From positions 1 through 64,000 of the forward strand of contig JBKGZM010000002.1 in assembly GCA_046545575.1 (NCBI GenBank): a stretch of DNA of 64,000 nucleotides. Direction: 5' to 3'. The first letter of the stretch is position 1. Each line of letters starts with the position of its first letter. A program made the translations under genes and the position numbers. Positions 50,378 to 59,396 of the stretch are shown piece after piece. Source of the DNA: JAGXOF01 sp046545575 (lineage in GTDB: Bacteria > Chloroflexota > Dehalococcoidia > SZUA-161 > SpSt-899). The notes under the pieces are model-generated. The model saw only the letters and a list, made by a program, of their open reading frames with translations. It made no database searches and was not told where the DNA came from.

Positions 50378-51505
50378 ATGCAAAAGGATACGACTACATC
50401 CTACCACCGACTTGTCATCAAGCTAGGGACAAATCTCATCACCGGGGGCAAGGATAGACTCAACCGTGATGTGATGGCCAGCCTGGTGGAGCAAGTTGCA
50501 CAGCTGAATCGGCGCGGTTTGCAGACGATAGTCGTGTCCTCGGGTGCAGTTGCTGCTGGAAAGCATCGGTTAGGGACGAGGAAAAAGCGGCGTGATACAC
50601 CGTTCAAGCAGGTACTTGCTGCAGTCGGGCAAGGGCAAATGATGCAGGCATATGATGAGCTGTTTGGAGAACGGGAGATTACCGTTGCCCAAACGTTACT
50701 GACCAAACCTGATTTCTTGAACCGGATGGGATATTTGAATGCGCGTAATACGTTGCTCGCGCTTTTGGACTTCGGTGTGGTGCCTATTGTCAACGAGAAC
50801 GATGTGGTCTGTGTTGAGGAGTTGAAAGGGACAATGTTCGGGGACAATGACAACCTCTCGGCAATGGTGGCCAGTTTAGTGGATGCCGATTTGTTGATAA
50901 TTCTCAGTGATGTTGCTGGCCTCTATACCTCCGAGCCAGGGCAAGGGGATGAGGTTTCACTTATTCGGAGAGTGGAGAAGATAGATAGCTCTATCGAAAG
51001 GTACATTACCGGAAAGTCGGGGGAAAGAGGCACCGGTGGAATGGCCACTAAACTGGACGCGGCAAGGCTTGCTACTGCATCGGGGACGGCTGTGGTTGTT
51101 GCCGGCGGGTATGAGCCGGACGTGATTTCGAGGATAGTGGGAGGGGAGGAGGTGGGGACGTACTTTCCCCCCACCCACTCCAAGTTGGAGAGCCGCAAGC
51201 GCTGGATGCTTAGCCAACCTGCTGCCGGCAAGATAATCGTCGATGCTGGTGCCAGCACAGCCCTTACAAAGCAGAATAGAAGTCTTTTGCCAGCGGGAGT
51301 TGTTGATGTCGAGGGGAGATTTGAGCGCGGGGATGTGGTTGCCATCGTTGATTCCAGAGGGATGAATATCTCCAACGGCATCTCCAATTATAGTTCGAAT
51401 GAGATAGCTCAAATCAAGGGGTGTCGCTCGGACGAAATCGGTGAGTTGCTTGGCTATGGCTATGGAGTTGAGGTAGTACACCGGGACAATATGGTGCTTT
51501 TGTAA
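50378..51505 (+). CDS. proB: Glutamate 5-kinase
   Basis: First step of proline synthesis, phosphorylating glutamate. The amino acid kinase domain shows LVIKLGTNLI, VVSSGAVAAGKHRLG, NENDVVCVEELKGTMFGDND and GTGGMATKLDAARLA. A C-terminal PUA domain (about residues 280-375, GKIIVDAGASTALTK) makes up the full 375-residue form. It is followed nine bases later by proA. Feedback inhibition by proline is expected from the family. No clear promoter can be read in the 53-base gap upstream. Confidence 0.96.
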   Translation: MQKDTTTSYHRLVIKLGTNLITGGKDRLNRDVMASLVEQVAQLNRRGLQTIVVSSGAVAAGKHRLGTRKKRRDTPFKQVLAAVGQGQMMQAYDELFGEREITVAQTLLTKPDFLNRMGYLNARNTLLALLDFGVVPIVNENDVVCVEELKGTMFGDNDNLSAMVASLVDADLLIILSDVAGLYTSEPGQGDEVSLIRRVEKIDSSIERYITGKSGERGTGGMATKLDAARLATASGTAVVVAGGYEPDVISRIVGGEEVGTYFPPTHSKLESRKRWMLSQPAAGKIIVDAGASTALTKQNRSLLPAGVVDVEGRFERGDVVAIVDSRGMNISNGISNYSSNEIAQIKGCRSDEIGELLGYGYGVEVVHRDNMVLL

Positions 51506-51514
51506 GGAGGAAGC

Positions 51515-52789
51515 ATGCAGGAAGCAATTGAAGAGCTTAGAGCCAAAGGCAAGGCGGCTAAGGATGCCTCCCGTCAGCTTGCTTGTATTTCCACTCAGGT
51601 GAAGGACAAAGCTTTACATAATATCGCAGATAGTTTGATGAACAGGCAAGAGGAGATCCTAACTGCCAACAAGGCCGACTACGATGAGTCGAAGTCGGCG
51701 GGGATGAATGAGGCCATGCTTGACCGCCTGGCGCTTTCACCGGATCGACTTGAAGGGATGGCACAGGATGTGCGTGGTGTGGCTGCCTTGTCTGATCCTG
51801 TGGGTGAAGTCCTGGATATGCGAAAGCTTCCAAATGGATTGCAGGTGGGTAGGAGACGGATCCCCCTTGGGGTGATCGGCGCGATCTACGAGAGCCGCCC
51901 CAACGTTACTATTGACATTTCCGCTCTTTGTCTGAAGTCGGGGAATGCGATTATGTTACGCGGTGGCAGGGAAGCGGTGCGGTCCAATGGAGCCTTGGCC
52001 AAGATCGTACAGGATGCGGCCATCGGAGCAGGGATCCCAAAGGACGCGGTCCAGTTCGTCGAGTCGACTGAACACGAGATAGTAAATCATATGCTGCAGA
52101 TGAAGGGCATAATAGATTTGATAGTGCCGCGCGGTGGGCAGGGACTCATTCGCATGGTAGCTGATAACGCCACGATGCCTGTGCTGGCCGGTGGGGTGGG
52201 GGTGTGTCATACGTATGTGGACCGTAGTGCTGACCTGGACAAGGCCGTGGCTATCGCCCACAACGCCAAGGTTCAGCGTCCCACTGTGTGCAACGCTCTG
52301 GATACCTTGCTGGTTCATAAAGATATTGCTGAGAGTTATTTACCTCGCATTGCCAGGGAATGGACAAATTCGGGAGTCCAGATACACTGTGATGAGCAGG
52401 CGCTGAAGGTTTTGCAGAGTATTCCCGGACTGGACATTTCCGCTGCCACGGAGGAGGATTGGGGGAAGGAGTTTCTGTCTTTGACAGGGGCTATCAAGGT
52501 TGTGGATTCACTGGATGATGCGTTGGCACATGTTGAGTATTACAGCTCGGGACATTCTGAGGCTATTCTTACCGAGGATTATTCTGCGGCGATGCGTTTC
52601 CTCGACGAGATTGATGCGGCATGTGTCTATGTTAATGCCAGCACCAGGTTCACTGACGGTGCTCAGTTCGGGCTGGGCGCGGAGGTCGGGATCAGCACGC
52701 AGAAGTTTCACGCTCGTGGCCCGATGGGGTTAAGGGAATTAACCAGTTACAAATGGATCATCATGGGTGAGGGACAAATAAGACCATAG
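51515..52789 (+). CDS. proA: Gamma-glutamyl phosphate reductase
   Basis: NADPH-dependent reductase, second step of proline synthesis. 424 residues of the aldehyde dehydrogenase fold. Marks are RRIPLGVIGAIYESRPNVT, LRGGREAVRSN and the catalytic-cysteine motif KVQRPTVCNALDTLLVH; the C-terminal NASTRFTDGAQFGLGAEVGIST is diagnostic for ProA. AAGGAGG precedes the ATG. It is coupled to proB and followed 12 bases later by an unrecognised acidic protein. Confidence 0.97.
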   Translation: MQEAIEELRAKGKAAKDASRQLACISTQVKDKALHNIADSLMNRQEEILTANKADYDESKSAGMNEAMLDRLALSPDRLEGMAQDVRGVAALSDPVGEVLDMRKLPNGLQVGRRRIPLGVIGAIYESRPNVTIDISALCLKSGNAIMLRGGREAVRSNGALAKIVQDAAIGAGIPKDAVQFVESTEHEIVNHMLQMKGIIDLIVPRGGQGLIRMVADNATMPVLAGGVGVCHTYVDRSADLDKAVAIAHNAKVQRPTVCNALDTLLVHKDIAESYLPRIAREWTNSGVQIHCDEQALKVLQSIPGLDISAATEEDWGKEFLSLTGAIKVVDSLDDALAHVEYYSSGHSEAILTEDYSAAMRFLDEIDAACVYVNASTRFTDGAQFGLGAEVGISTQKFHARGPMGLRELTSYKWIIMGEGQIRP

Positions 52790-52801
52790 ATAGGGGGAGT
52801 T

Positions 52802-53116
52802 ATGCCGGATTACCGTTTTGAAAGGGAATGCCGCACGCCGTATTCTGAGGTGTATGCAATTACTGCTGATGGTGACAGGATCGTGGGGAAAATCAATCTG
52901 CATTTTGCAGCTCAGGTAGTTAATGCGGTGTTATGCGTGGGCGAGGATATGACCACCGATGATATACGCGAGCTTATCAGTATAATCGATGAAGAGCTGG
53001 TTTTACCAGCGGATTTGGTGAGAGATGACTTTATCGTCACTGTCTATCAGGGGCGTGAGATAGGTGTGTTCAGTGATGAAGAATTTGGAGAAGAAGATTC
53101 CGACGATTGGAATTAA
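52802..53116 (+). CDS. Hypothetical acidic protein downstream of proBA
   Basis: A 104-residue soluble protein that I do not recognise. It begins MPDYRFERECRTPYSEVYAI, has an alternating strand-like middle (ADGDRIVGKINLHFAAQVV), a helical stretch DDIRELISIIDEELVLPADLV and a very acidic tail (DEEFGEEDSDDWN). There are no cysteine clusters, signal or membrane segments. GGGGGAG precedes the ATG. It is cotranscribed with proA and ends just before a terminator. Confidence 0.72.
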   Translation: MPDYRFERECRTPYSEVYAITADGDRIVGKINLHFAAQVVNAVLCVGEDMTTDDIRELISIIDEELVLPADLVRDDFIVTVYQGREIGVFSDEEFGEEDSDDWN

Positions 53117-53128
53117 TGAGGAAGTAAA

Positions 53129-53156
53129 GGGAGGGGTAGCTTAAGCTACCCCTCCC
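53129..53156. terminator. Bidirectional palindromic terminator between proBA unit and acs operon
   Basis: A perfect 28-base palindrome, each arm reading GGGAGGGGTAGCTT. The last codons and stop of acsC (53146-53148) lie within it, so acsC's 3' end is part of the hairpin. There is no long T-run; its place between convergent genes suggests a shared terminator. Confidence 0.7.
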
Positions 53157-54504
53157 AAATCTGAGCGTTTTGTTTGAAATAGCCGCCGATACCTGCAGCT
53201 TCTCTTGGGCCAACCAGTATTTTCCAGTCAGGCAGGTTTTCCTCTGTTTCCCCTTTGAGGATCGCTACTCCACCGGGAAGTATTAAGCTGTTGTGGTTTA
53301 TTTTGTCGCCTGCATCATATTGCTTGATGTGTGCAGCGATGCCATCAGCATCGAACTTGCCGGCTGACCAAGCAGTGAGAACCGAGAGGCCCTCCGTATC
53401 CACAACCATGATCCATGCCGGTCGGCCGGTAGCTTCAACCTCGCCGGAGATAGCAAAGTAACTGAGCGCATAGTTGGTTGTGATGCAAAGCGGACTCTTC
53501 TCATCGGGAGTGCCAACTTGATAAAGCCCTGCCTGTAACTGGATGGGCTTCTGAGGATCAGTGTACACGTTCAGCCTCAGCGTCAGCAGGGTGTATGCTA
53601 TTGCAGGTGAGAAACTGTCCATTACGACTATGTTGGAGTATTTGGCGATGTGCTGGCCGGCCAGGTTGACTTCTTCCTCAACTGACGATGCGCCTTCTCC
53701 TGGGAAGCTGATTATCGGATAGCCAAAGGGCTCGAACTTTCTGAAAGCCAACCTGCGCATCTGAGTGAAAGCAGTCAGCGACCCGTGGAAATCGCGGTCC
53801 CCCGGGTCTAGAATAAGGTCTTCTACTCCCGCCCCGCTGGCCTTTCCAGAAAGATCTGCCAGTTCTTCTAATCCGTTCGAACTCTTTACCACGAGGGGAC
53901 AGCTATACTTCTTGGCCAGCTCTGTCATCTGGTCAATATTGTCCTTGGTAGCCGCGTAGATGACCGGTCTATCATTACCGGCCTTTTCCAGGGCTGCACT
54001 CATACTGTCAGGGTCCGTGGAAATCAGTACCAATGGCATCTCTGTCTTGGATTTGACGGATTCCACACAACTTGCGAACTTGGATGCATCTCCCGAATCA
54101 TTCTGGATTGCAAACCCGTCAAAGGTGAAGGTCATTCCCACGCGGTCGACGCTGTAGTTACCGACCTCTTCCACAGTCTTGTTAATGTCGTCAGCAGAAG
54201 CTGTATCTTTAACCCTTACCATGAGGGGAGCAGGATTGAAGAATTTCTTCTCATGGCGGTACATTACCAGCTCGCCGCCGATAGTCAGTTGATGGTCCCC
54301 TGTGCCTATAGTTACAGCTCTCATTGGCGGCTTGGCAGCAGCAGCCAACTGCTGTTTGGCTTCGTCGCTTGCATAGGGACACTTGGAAAGGTCCTCTTGA
54401 CCTGCTGCCAGCTTCATAGCGAAAGCCATACAGGTAGGATAACCGCATTCCTTGCAATTTGTCTTGGGTAAAAGCTTATATATTTGAATACCTGTTAGTG
54501 CCAT
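53146..54504 (-). CDS. acsC: Corrinoid iron-sulfur protein large subunit (AcsC/CdhE)
   Basis: Carries the methyl group to acetyl-CoA synthase in the Wood-Ljungdahl pathway. The N-terminal [4Fe-4S] domain uses C17, C20, C25 and C42 (TNCKECGYPTCMAFAMK). A TIM barrel follows, and the C-terminal corrinoid-binding domain is visible around PLCITTNYALSYFAISGEVE. 452 residues is the family length. GGAGG precedes the ATG. It lies 21 bases after acsD and ends inside a palindromic terminator. Confidence 0.96.
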   Translation of the reverse strand: MALTGIQIYKLLPKTNCKECGYPTCMAFAMKLAAGQEDLSKCPYASDEAKQQLAAAAKPPMRAVTIGTGDHQLTIGGELVMYRHEKKFFNPAPLMVRVKDTASADDINKTVEEVGNYSVDRVGMTFTFDGFAIQNDSGDASKFASCVESVKSKTEMPLVLISTDPDSMSAALEKAGNDRPVIYAATKDNIDQMTELAKKYSCPLVVKSSNGLEELADLSGKASGAGVEDLILDPGDRDFHGSLTAFTQMRRLAFRKFEPFGYPIISFPGEGASSVEEEVNLAGQHIAKYSNIVVMDSFSPAIAYTLLTLRLNVYTDPQKPIQLQAGLYQVGTPDEKSPLCITTNYALSYFAISGEVEATGRPAWIMVVDTEGLSVLTAWSAGKFDADGIAAHIKQYDAGDKINHNSLILPGGVAILKGETEENLPDWKILVGPREAAGIGGYFKQNAQIWEG

Positions 54505-54525
54505 CTCCCTGCCTCCTTGTGCAGA

Positions 54526-55473
54526 TTATTTCCCCGTCGCTAAACTGGCTATCATGGATTTTATGTACTCCACTGCCTTGGGGTGACAAAGGTTAACCAC
54601 ATCGGCACCGGAATGGATGACGGACGTGGTGCTGAGTTCTTCCCAGTAGAGAGCCCTTTCCTCGTAATCCCCCCAGGACTCAGGCACCCCCTCACTAACC
54701 TTGGCCTCTTTCTGGCGCCATGTCTCAGGCCCCGGGTGGTTAATGACCGGTACAGCTGTCACAGCGTCGCCCATTAGGGCAGCCAACTTCAAGCGCTCAT
54801 CGATAGAGATCGCGTACTCGATTCCGTATCCCAATGCTCCCATGTCCGGATCCATCAGGATGGACTCGAGTGGTACCCCTATATCGGAAACCTGAACATT
54901 GAGCTGCTTGGCCAGGTTGATGTCGAGAGGGGTTTTCGCTATAGCGATATGGTTGTTGGCAATACAAGTGGCAGCGATGGTCTTGTAATTATTTTCCACG
55001 CAATTTCCGATAACGATCCTTTGTCCCTCGGCTAGGTCAGCAACTGGAATCAGTATCTCGTTATCCTTGTCAGCTGTTTCCGGCCCAATAACCATAAGTG
55101 GCAAGTCCACAGCGGAGAGCACAGAATCAACTGCTGCCTTCGCCTCGTCGACCCCGGCGTTTTTGCCTTCGGGGTGGGCACCTGTAAGTCTCAGCACGAC
55201 GATCTCAGCGCCAGCCTCTGCAGCTTTCTTAGCCCAGTTTCCAACATCGTTTGTTGCATCTCCCCAAGCGGAGAGCAGTCCGGGTGGGAATCCTGAAGGA
55301 TCATCCCTGACCTCTACTGCTACCCTTGGTGGGTTGGGCATTTCGCCCTCGAAATCAAGGAACGGCATGGCTGTAGACCCGCCAACCACAATCTCTTTCC
55401 GTCCGTTGCCACCGATTTTAACTTCTCTTACTTTACCGGTCCATTTTTCCTTCGGAATTTCCACTTCTGGCAC
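54526..55473 (-). CDS. acsD: Corrinoid iron-sulfur protein small subunit (AcsD/CdhD)
   Basis: Barrel-type partner of AcsC that helps bind the corrinoid. 315 residues, with family marks PRVAVEVRDDPSGFPPGL, GAEIVVLRLTGAHPEGKN, VIGNCVENNYKTIAATC and LESILMDPDMGALGYGIEYA. The start is a GTG at 55473 behind a strong GGAGGTG. The 113-base gap to acsB shows no gene. The methyl-THF donor enzyme AcsE is not adjacent; the methyltransferase at 21715 is a candidate. Confidence 0.95.
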   Translation of the reverse strand: MPEVEIPKEKWTGKVREVKIGGNGRKEIVVGGSTAMPFLDFEGEMPNPPRVAVEVRDDPSGFPPGLLSAWGDATNDVGNWAKKAAEAGAEIVVLRLTGAHPEGKNAGVDEAKAAVDSVLSAVDLPLMVIGPETADKDNEILIPVADLAEGQRIVIGNCVENNYKTIAATCIANNHIAIAKTPLDINLAKQLNVQVSDIGVPLESILMDPDMGALGYGIEYAISIDERLKLAALMGDAVTAVPVINHPGPETWRQKEAKVSEGVPESWGDYEERALYWEELSTTSVIHSGADVVNLCHPKAVEYIKSMIASLATGK

Positions 55474-55586
55474 AACTGCACCTCCAGTTTGAACTTTATT
55501 GAGACATCATCTTCCTTAATAGCAACCTGCTCTTCATCTCCGAAACTCAAGTAAGGACGCTAACATTCATTCAGTTGCGAATTCTC

Positions 55587-57827
55587 TTAGATCATGGATT
55601 CCATACTCAGGGCTGGATGGCCTTTCTCCTCAAGGAATGGGATGAGATCCTCAACAGTGGTGCAGATATCCCCGTCGGCGATCTTGTCCATGAGATCGGG
55701 TTCTCCGATCGCTTCACACCTCTGTTGGAGGTCATCCTTGAGCTCTTCCTTAAGTGGTTTGGACATCCAGACCACTCGCCTAAGTCCTCCCTCTGCCGAG
55801 ATGAACTTATCGCTCAACACGAATCTCTTACCGTGTCCCATCATTCCAGGAGTCTGTTGTCCTCCACCGATTTGCCCCATAAGAGTGGTGAACTTCATCC
55901 CGCAAGGTGTTTCACCGAAGTCCTCTCGGGATACGATCATGACGCCATTTGCTTCAGGGATCAGCACCATGTTGCATTCGCAGCAACCGCATGTGGTCAT
56001 TGGTGCGTCCATAAGGGAATAAAGGGTCATCCGTTCTACGCTTCTTTGTGAGTTGTCATAAACAAACTGATTAACCCCTTCAAATTCGCCTTTTGTCTCA
56101 TCCAGGCATTTGCCTTTTTCCACAGGCTGATTCGGGCCTCTCGGGTTTATCTCATAAGCAGCCCTGCAGTCAATCCAGGTGTATGCTCCGCACAACCCCG
56201 GCCGCTCCGGATTGATAACGCATACATGAGTAGGAGCGAAAGACTGGCACAGAGTGCAGCTGTAGAAAGTGTCGACGGATTCATCCTTGAGTCCGCTCAC
56301 GCGTTCATCTCTTTCACGGTATTTATCTCTAGCATGTTCCAGGATCTTTTCCACGTCTTCCTTGTTTGTGTAAAAGGTCGTCTGCATCTTGTCCACGATA
56401 CTGCCGAATTGGTTGTGGAAAGCTGTATGGAAGACATCGCCCATGTGCTTCAGCCTCAATCCTGCCTCATATGCTTTCTTGCTGATTCTGATCCAGGTGA
56501 TCTCTCTCTGTCCTTGATGCTGGTATCCTTCAACCTCATTGGAAAAGTTGTGCAACTGGCGCTCAAGGACGGGTTCAAACTCTTCTCTCATTGCCCTGCC
56601 AGCGACATCGATTTTGCAAGCAAAGTAGGTATTGGGATTGTTTTCAAAATCGATTTCGTCGATATCTGGCCCGACTACCTCGCATTTACCATCCTCAACC
56701 TCATCCATATCCTTCATTTCCAGGAACTCAACCCCGGGGCCGCTCTTGCTCCCGAATTCTACCTGCATGTCCCCTCTGCGAATTACCTCGCCTTCGAATG
56801 CCGGCCCAAATGTGACAGGAAGGTCAGGCTGAGGGATTATGACCTTAACACCTCGAACTTCGATACACTTGTCAATTAGCCTCTTGGCCTTCTCATTGGT
56901 ATCTCCGGGGATGTCATCCCAGGGCTCGCTTACTACATGCTCATACTTGGTGAGTCCTGTGGGAAGTATTTGCGGAACCATGGTGTTACAGATGGCAGGA
57001 AAGCCATAGTTAATTGCACCGGCCCCGGTTGCCCATTTGACGTCGTCCATAGGCCCTAACACCAGGGCAAACGCAAAACAGCGAAACTTGTTATAAAGGA
57101 GAACTCGTCGCCAGTCTCCCGGGGTTACATTACCAAAGCTGAATGCTGCTCTTGTGGCATACCCTGCGGCGTACACAGTTGACTCAGTATCTGACCCGAA
57201 AGATACGGTATAGGTGGGGTACCCGAGGTCTACTCCCTCTTCAAGCAACTGGTCTACAATGCTTCGTCCATTTACGTTCCCGGAGAGGAAGACCAGCTGC
57301 CCTCGTGCCTGTAATTCACGTACGATACGAACAGCTGCCTCATTGCTCGGGGCTTCTCCTATAACCGCAGCAAAACCTGGCATTCTTCCATCCACCATGG
57401 CTATGCCCCAGCTGCGCATCTGCCCATCATCAATGGGGCCGTTGAATTGAAAATCTCCCTTAACCTCAGGTTGTTTTCCCTGCGCGAATTCGATTCCTTT
57501 TATTATTTCCTCAGCCCACAGCGTTCCGACGCCTGCATCGAGCGTTTCGCCAAGGTAAGGCAGCCACATATTTTCATCCGGCTCTGGGGCCAGCAAGCCC
57601 TTGGCTCTGTCCAAAGGATATTGCAAGTCACCCAGCTTTTCGACTTTGTGACCCAAGTAGCCATAAATGACTGGTAGATAATATGCTGTAGGCCCTCCGT
57701 TCCTGTCTTTGAACTCAACTGGGGTATCTGGGCCCAAAGTGTTGAGAGCCTCCTTCAACATGTTATCTGCCTTGTCAATTACCTGGTGCACCCCCCTGGC
57801 TGTTGATGCAGCGATAAATCTGGACAT
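55587..57827 (-). CDS. acsB: Acetyl-CoA synthase (CODH/ACS alpha subunit, bacterial type)
   Basis: Joins CO, a methyl group and CoA at the nickel-iron A-cluster, or cleaves acetyl-CoA in reverse. All A-cluster ligands are present with the spacing of the Moorella enzyme: C524, C527, C536 and C546 for the [4Fe-4S] and proximal metal, and C613-G-C615 for the distal nickel. The 746 residues include the bacterial N-terminal domain that normally docks CO dehydrogenase, yet no CODH gene (acsA/cooS) or nickel-insertion acsF/cooC is in the neighbourhood. AAGGAGG precedes the ATG. Confidence 0.96.
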   Translation of the reverse strand: MSRFIAASTARGVHQVIDKADNMLKEALNTLGPDTPVEFKDRNGGPTAYYLPVIYGYLGHKVEKLGDLQYPLDRAKGLLAPEPDENMWLPYLGETLDAGVGTLWAEEIIKGIEFAQGKQPEVKGDFQFNGPIDDGQMRSWGIAMVDGRMPGFAAVIGEAPSNEAAVRIVRELQARGQLVFLSGNVNGRSIVDQLLEEGVDLGYPTYTVSFGSDTESTVYAAGYATRAAFSFGNVTPGDWRRVLLYNKFRCFAFALVLGPMDDVKWATGAGAINYGFPAICNTMVPQILPTGLTKYEHVVSEPWDDIPGDTNEKAKRLIDKCIEVRGVKVIIPQPDLPVTFGPAFEGEVIRRGDMQVEFGSKSGPGVEFLEMKDMDEVEDGKCEVVGPDIDEIDFENNPNTYFACKIDVAGRAMREEFEPVLERQLHNFSNEVEGYQHQGQREITWIRISKKAYEAGLRLKHMGDVFHTAFHNQFGSIVDKMQTTFYTNKEDVEKILEHARDKYRERDERVSGLKDESVDTFYSCTLCQSFAPTHVCVINPERPGLCGAYTWIDCRAAYEINPRGPNQPVEKGKCLDETKGEFEGVNQFVYDNSQRSVERMTLYSLMDAPMTTCGCCECNMVLIPEANGVMIVSREDFGETPCGMKFTTLMGQIGGGQQTPGMMGHGKRFVLSDKFISAEGGLRRVVWMSKPLKEELKDDLQQRCEAIGEPDLMDKIADGDICTTVEDLIPFLEEKGHPALSMESMI

Positions 57828-57866
57828 GCTCTTCCTCCTTAAGTGATTTCTTTGAGTGAGATTGCC

Positions 57867-58244
57867 TTAATACTTTCTGAAGTCCCCGGTCATTGTCTCA
57901 TCAACCGGGTTAGTGGCGCTCATTCTTTCCTCTTCTACAAATCCGGGGCTGGTGGACCACATGTCCATTTGCTCGACTCCTTCTTTAGCCCCGGCTTCTC
58001 GAAGTATGTACTGTACCTCGCCGGCTTTCTTGTCATCAGCTGTAACCTTTACTACTTTGCCGCCGAGTGAGAGCCCGAGTTCATAGTAGTCAAGGGCTTC
58101 CTGAGAGAGCCCGCTGTCGGATAGCTCCTTCTTGACATCGGTCCCCGGTTCTACGACTTTTGCCTCATAGCTTTTGGCCTTCAAATTCTCCATTGCTTGG
58201 TCAAAGGCATCTGAGTCTTTAAACAGTTTTGTTACTACAGCCAT
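57867..58244 (-). CDS. Conserved small protein leading the acs operon (YflT/GSP17M-like fold suggested)
   Basis: A 125-residue soluble protein that starts MAVVTKLFKDSDAFDQAMENL, a layout like the general stress protein 17M domain (a strand, a helix, and a second half GLSLGGKVVKVTADDKKAGEV). The C-terminal 40 residues (KEGVEQMDMWSTSPGF onward) are without clear similarity. GGAGGG lies eight bases before ATG 58244, which decides the start; the frame extends to 58262. It is 39 bases upstream of acsB on the same strand, so probably part of the acs transcript. Function unknown. Confidence 0.7.
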   Translation of the reverse strand: MAVVTKLFKDSDAFDQAMENLKAKSYEAKVVEPGTDVKKELSDSGLSQEALDYYELGLSLGGKVVKVTADDKKAGEVQYILREAGAKEGVEQMDMWSTSPGFVEEERMSATNPVDETMTGDFRKY

Positions 58245-58441
58245 AATACAAACCCTCCTCAATAATAAGCTTTACAAGCCGTTATAGTCCTTAATGTTGT
58301 ACAAAAAAATTTAGAGAAATTGTGCTAGGTTTTTGCGCTAAGCTTTAGGGATATTCTATCGAGGAATGTAACGGAAGTCAACCCCAACACGTTCATGGGG
58401 GCGGTGTTTAGTTTCGACACTCCCTGCCTTTTTCTACGATC

Positions 58442-58455
58442 AACCATATATGGTT
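58442..58455. promoter_or_regulatory. Short palindrome in the intergenic region before the acs operon
   Basis: Perfect 14-base palindrome AACCATATATGGTT in the 275-base gap between the bifunctional-nuclease gene and the small gene that leads the acs operon. It could be an operator. No convincing -35/-10 pair is read nearby, and no gene is visible in the gap. Confidence 0.3.
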
Positions 58456-58519
58456 TATGCAACTGAAAAGAATAATCGAGGCGAACAGGAGGAACCAGCT
58501 TTACCTAATCAAGGCCCTG

Positions 58520-59077
58520 TTATCCTTGGTTTCCCCCTTGGTTCCCCTGGTCGTTGTCAAGATCTTCCAGATTGAGCTGGTCTATTACATCGCGAAAAGC
58601 GGATAAACTTTTCAGCTCTTGCTCACTTATTTCCCCTGATTTTCCCTCGCTTTGAGTGATAGGCTTTCCCGTTTCTCGGTCTATCAGGATGCCTGCTCGG
58701 TCCAGCACTGTTTCCTCAGCGTAGATAGGAGCGTTGACTCGCACGGCCAATGCAACCGCATCACTGGGTCTGGAATCCAGTTCCAGTTGCTCGCCGTCGA
58801 TGTTGAGTATCAACTTGGCATAAAACGTATCATCTCGAAGGTCACTTACAGTAATGGAATTCACCGAGGCTTTTAAGCTATCAATAACGGATACCAGGAG
58901 ATCATGTGTGAGAGGACGGGGTAGATCGACGCCTTGAAGCTTAATGGCGATTGCATCTGCCTCCGCTGGCCCAATCCAGATGGGCAGATAGCGCTCGCTT
59001 TGTTTCTCTTTTAGGATGACTACACGCTGGTTATTCATCATACTGACGCGAATGCTGTCAATGCTCATCTCGATCAT
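58520..59077 (-). CDS. Bifunctional nuclease domain protein (DUF151)
   Basis: 185 residues with the BFN/DUF151 domain in the first 130: VVILKEKQSERYLPIWIGPAEADAIA, RPLTHDLLVSVIDSL and the signature LDSRPSDAVALAVR. Plant and thermophile members have DNase/RNase activity in vitro; the bacterial role is uncertain. A UvrB/C-like motif region (LRDVIDQLNLEDL) follows, and the tail is a small Gln/Gly/Asn repeat (DNDQGNQGGNQG). GGAGG precedes ATG 59077. It is divergent from the ribosomal operon. Confidence 0.88.
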   Translation of the reverse strand: MIEMSIDSIRVSMMNNQRVVILKEKQSERYLPIWIGPAEADAIAIKLQGVDLPRPLTHDLLVSVIDSLKASVNSITVSDLRDDTFYAKLILNIDGEQLELDSRPSDAVALAVRVNAPIYAEETVLDRAGILIDRETGKPITQSEGKSGEISEQELKSLSAFRDVIDQLNLEDLDNDQGNQGGNQG

Positions 59078-59254
59078 GGTGGCCTCCGTTGCGTCGGATG
59101 TGAGTATTGTATCTCAGACCGTTTATATTGTCAAATAAATCATGCGCTATATCCATCCATTAGGGAATAACATAGGAAAAGGGGCTTGAGTGCAGGGAGG
59201 GAAACTGATATGATAAAAACTTGTGTTTACACTCGAAATTTGTGTGTGTACCTC

Positions 59255-59287
59255 TTGACATCACTGATAATTCGTGTAAGCTATAAT
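59255..59287 (+). promoter_or_regulatory. Candidate promoter elements for the ribosomal protein operon
   Basis: A perfect TTGACA (59255-59260) and a perfect TATAAT (59282-59287) precede the structured leader, but the spacer is 21 bases, longer than the usual 17. Either another -35 partner is used or the arrangement is activator-dependent. The start would be near 59294. Confidence 0.45.
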
Positions 59288-59300
59288 TTGGTTAACATTA

Positions 59301-59396
59301 CTGCGGGGGCGTAGGTGGTAAGAGGGTGATTAGGCCACGGCCCGCAGCCTATAGGCAGAGCAAGAACGGTTTACTGTAGGCTGTTGGCCTTTTTTT
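59301..59396 (+). promoter_or_regulatory. Structured leader with attenuator ahead of rplD
   Basis: Two exclusive folds can be drawn. CTGCGGG (59301-59307) pairs perfectly with CCCGCAG (59341-59347). Alternatively AGGCCA (59332-59337) and CAGCCTA (59345-59351) pair with TAGGCTG (59377-59383) and TGGCCT (59385-59390), directly followed by a run of T (59390-59396), forming an intrinsic terminator. A small GCCTATAGGC palindrome (59347-59356) competes too. The first stem uses bases of the terminator stem, as in attenuators. The 341-base gap before rplD holds no gene. Confidence 0.65.
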
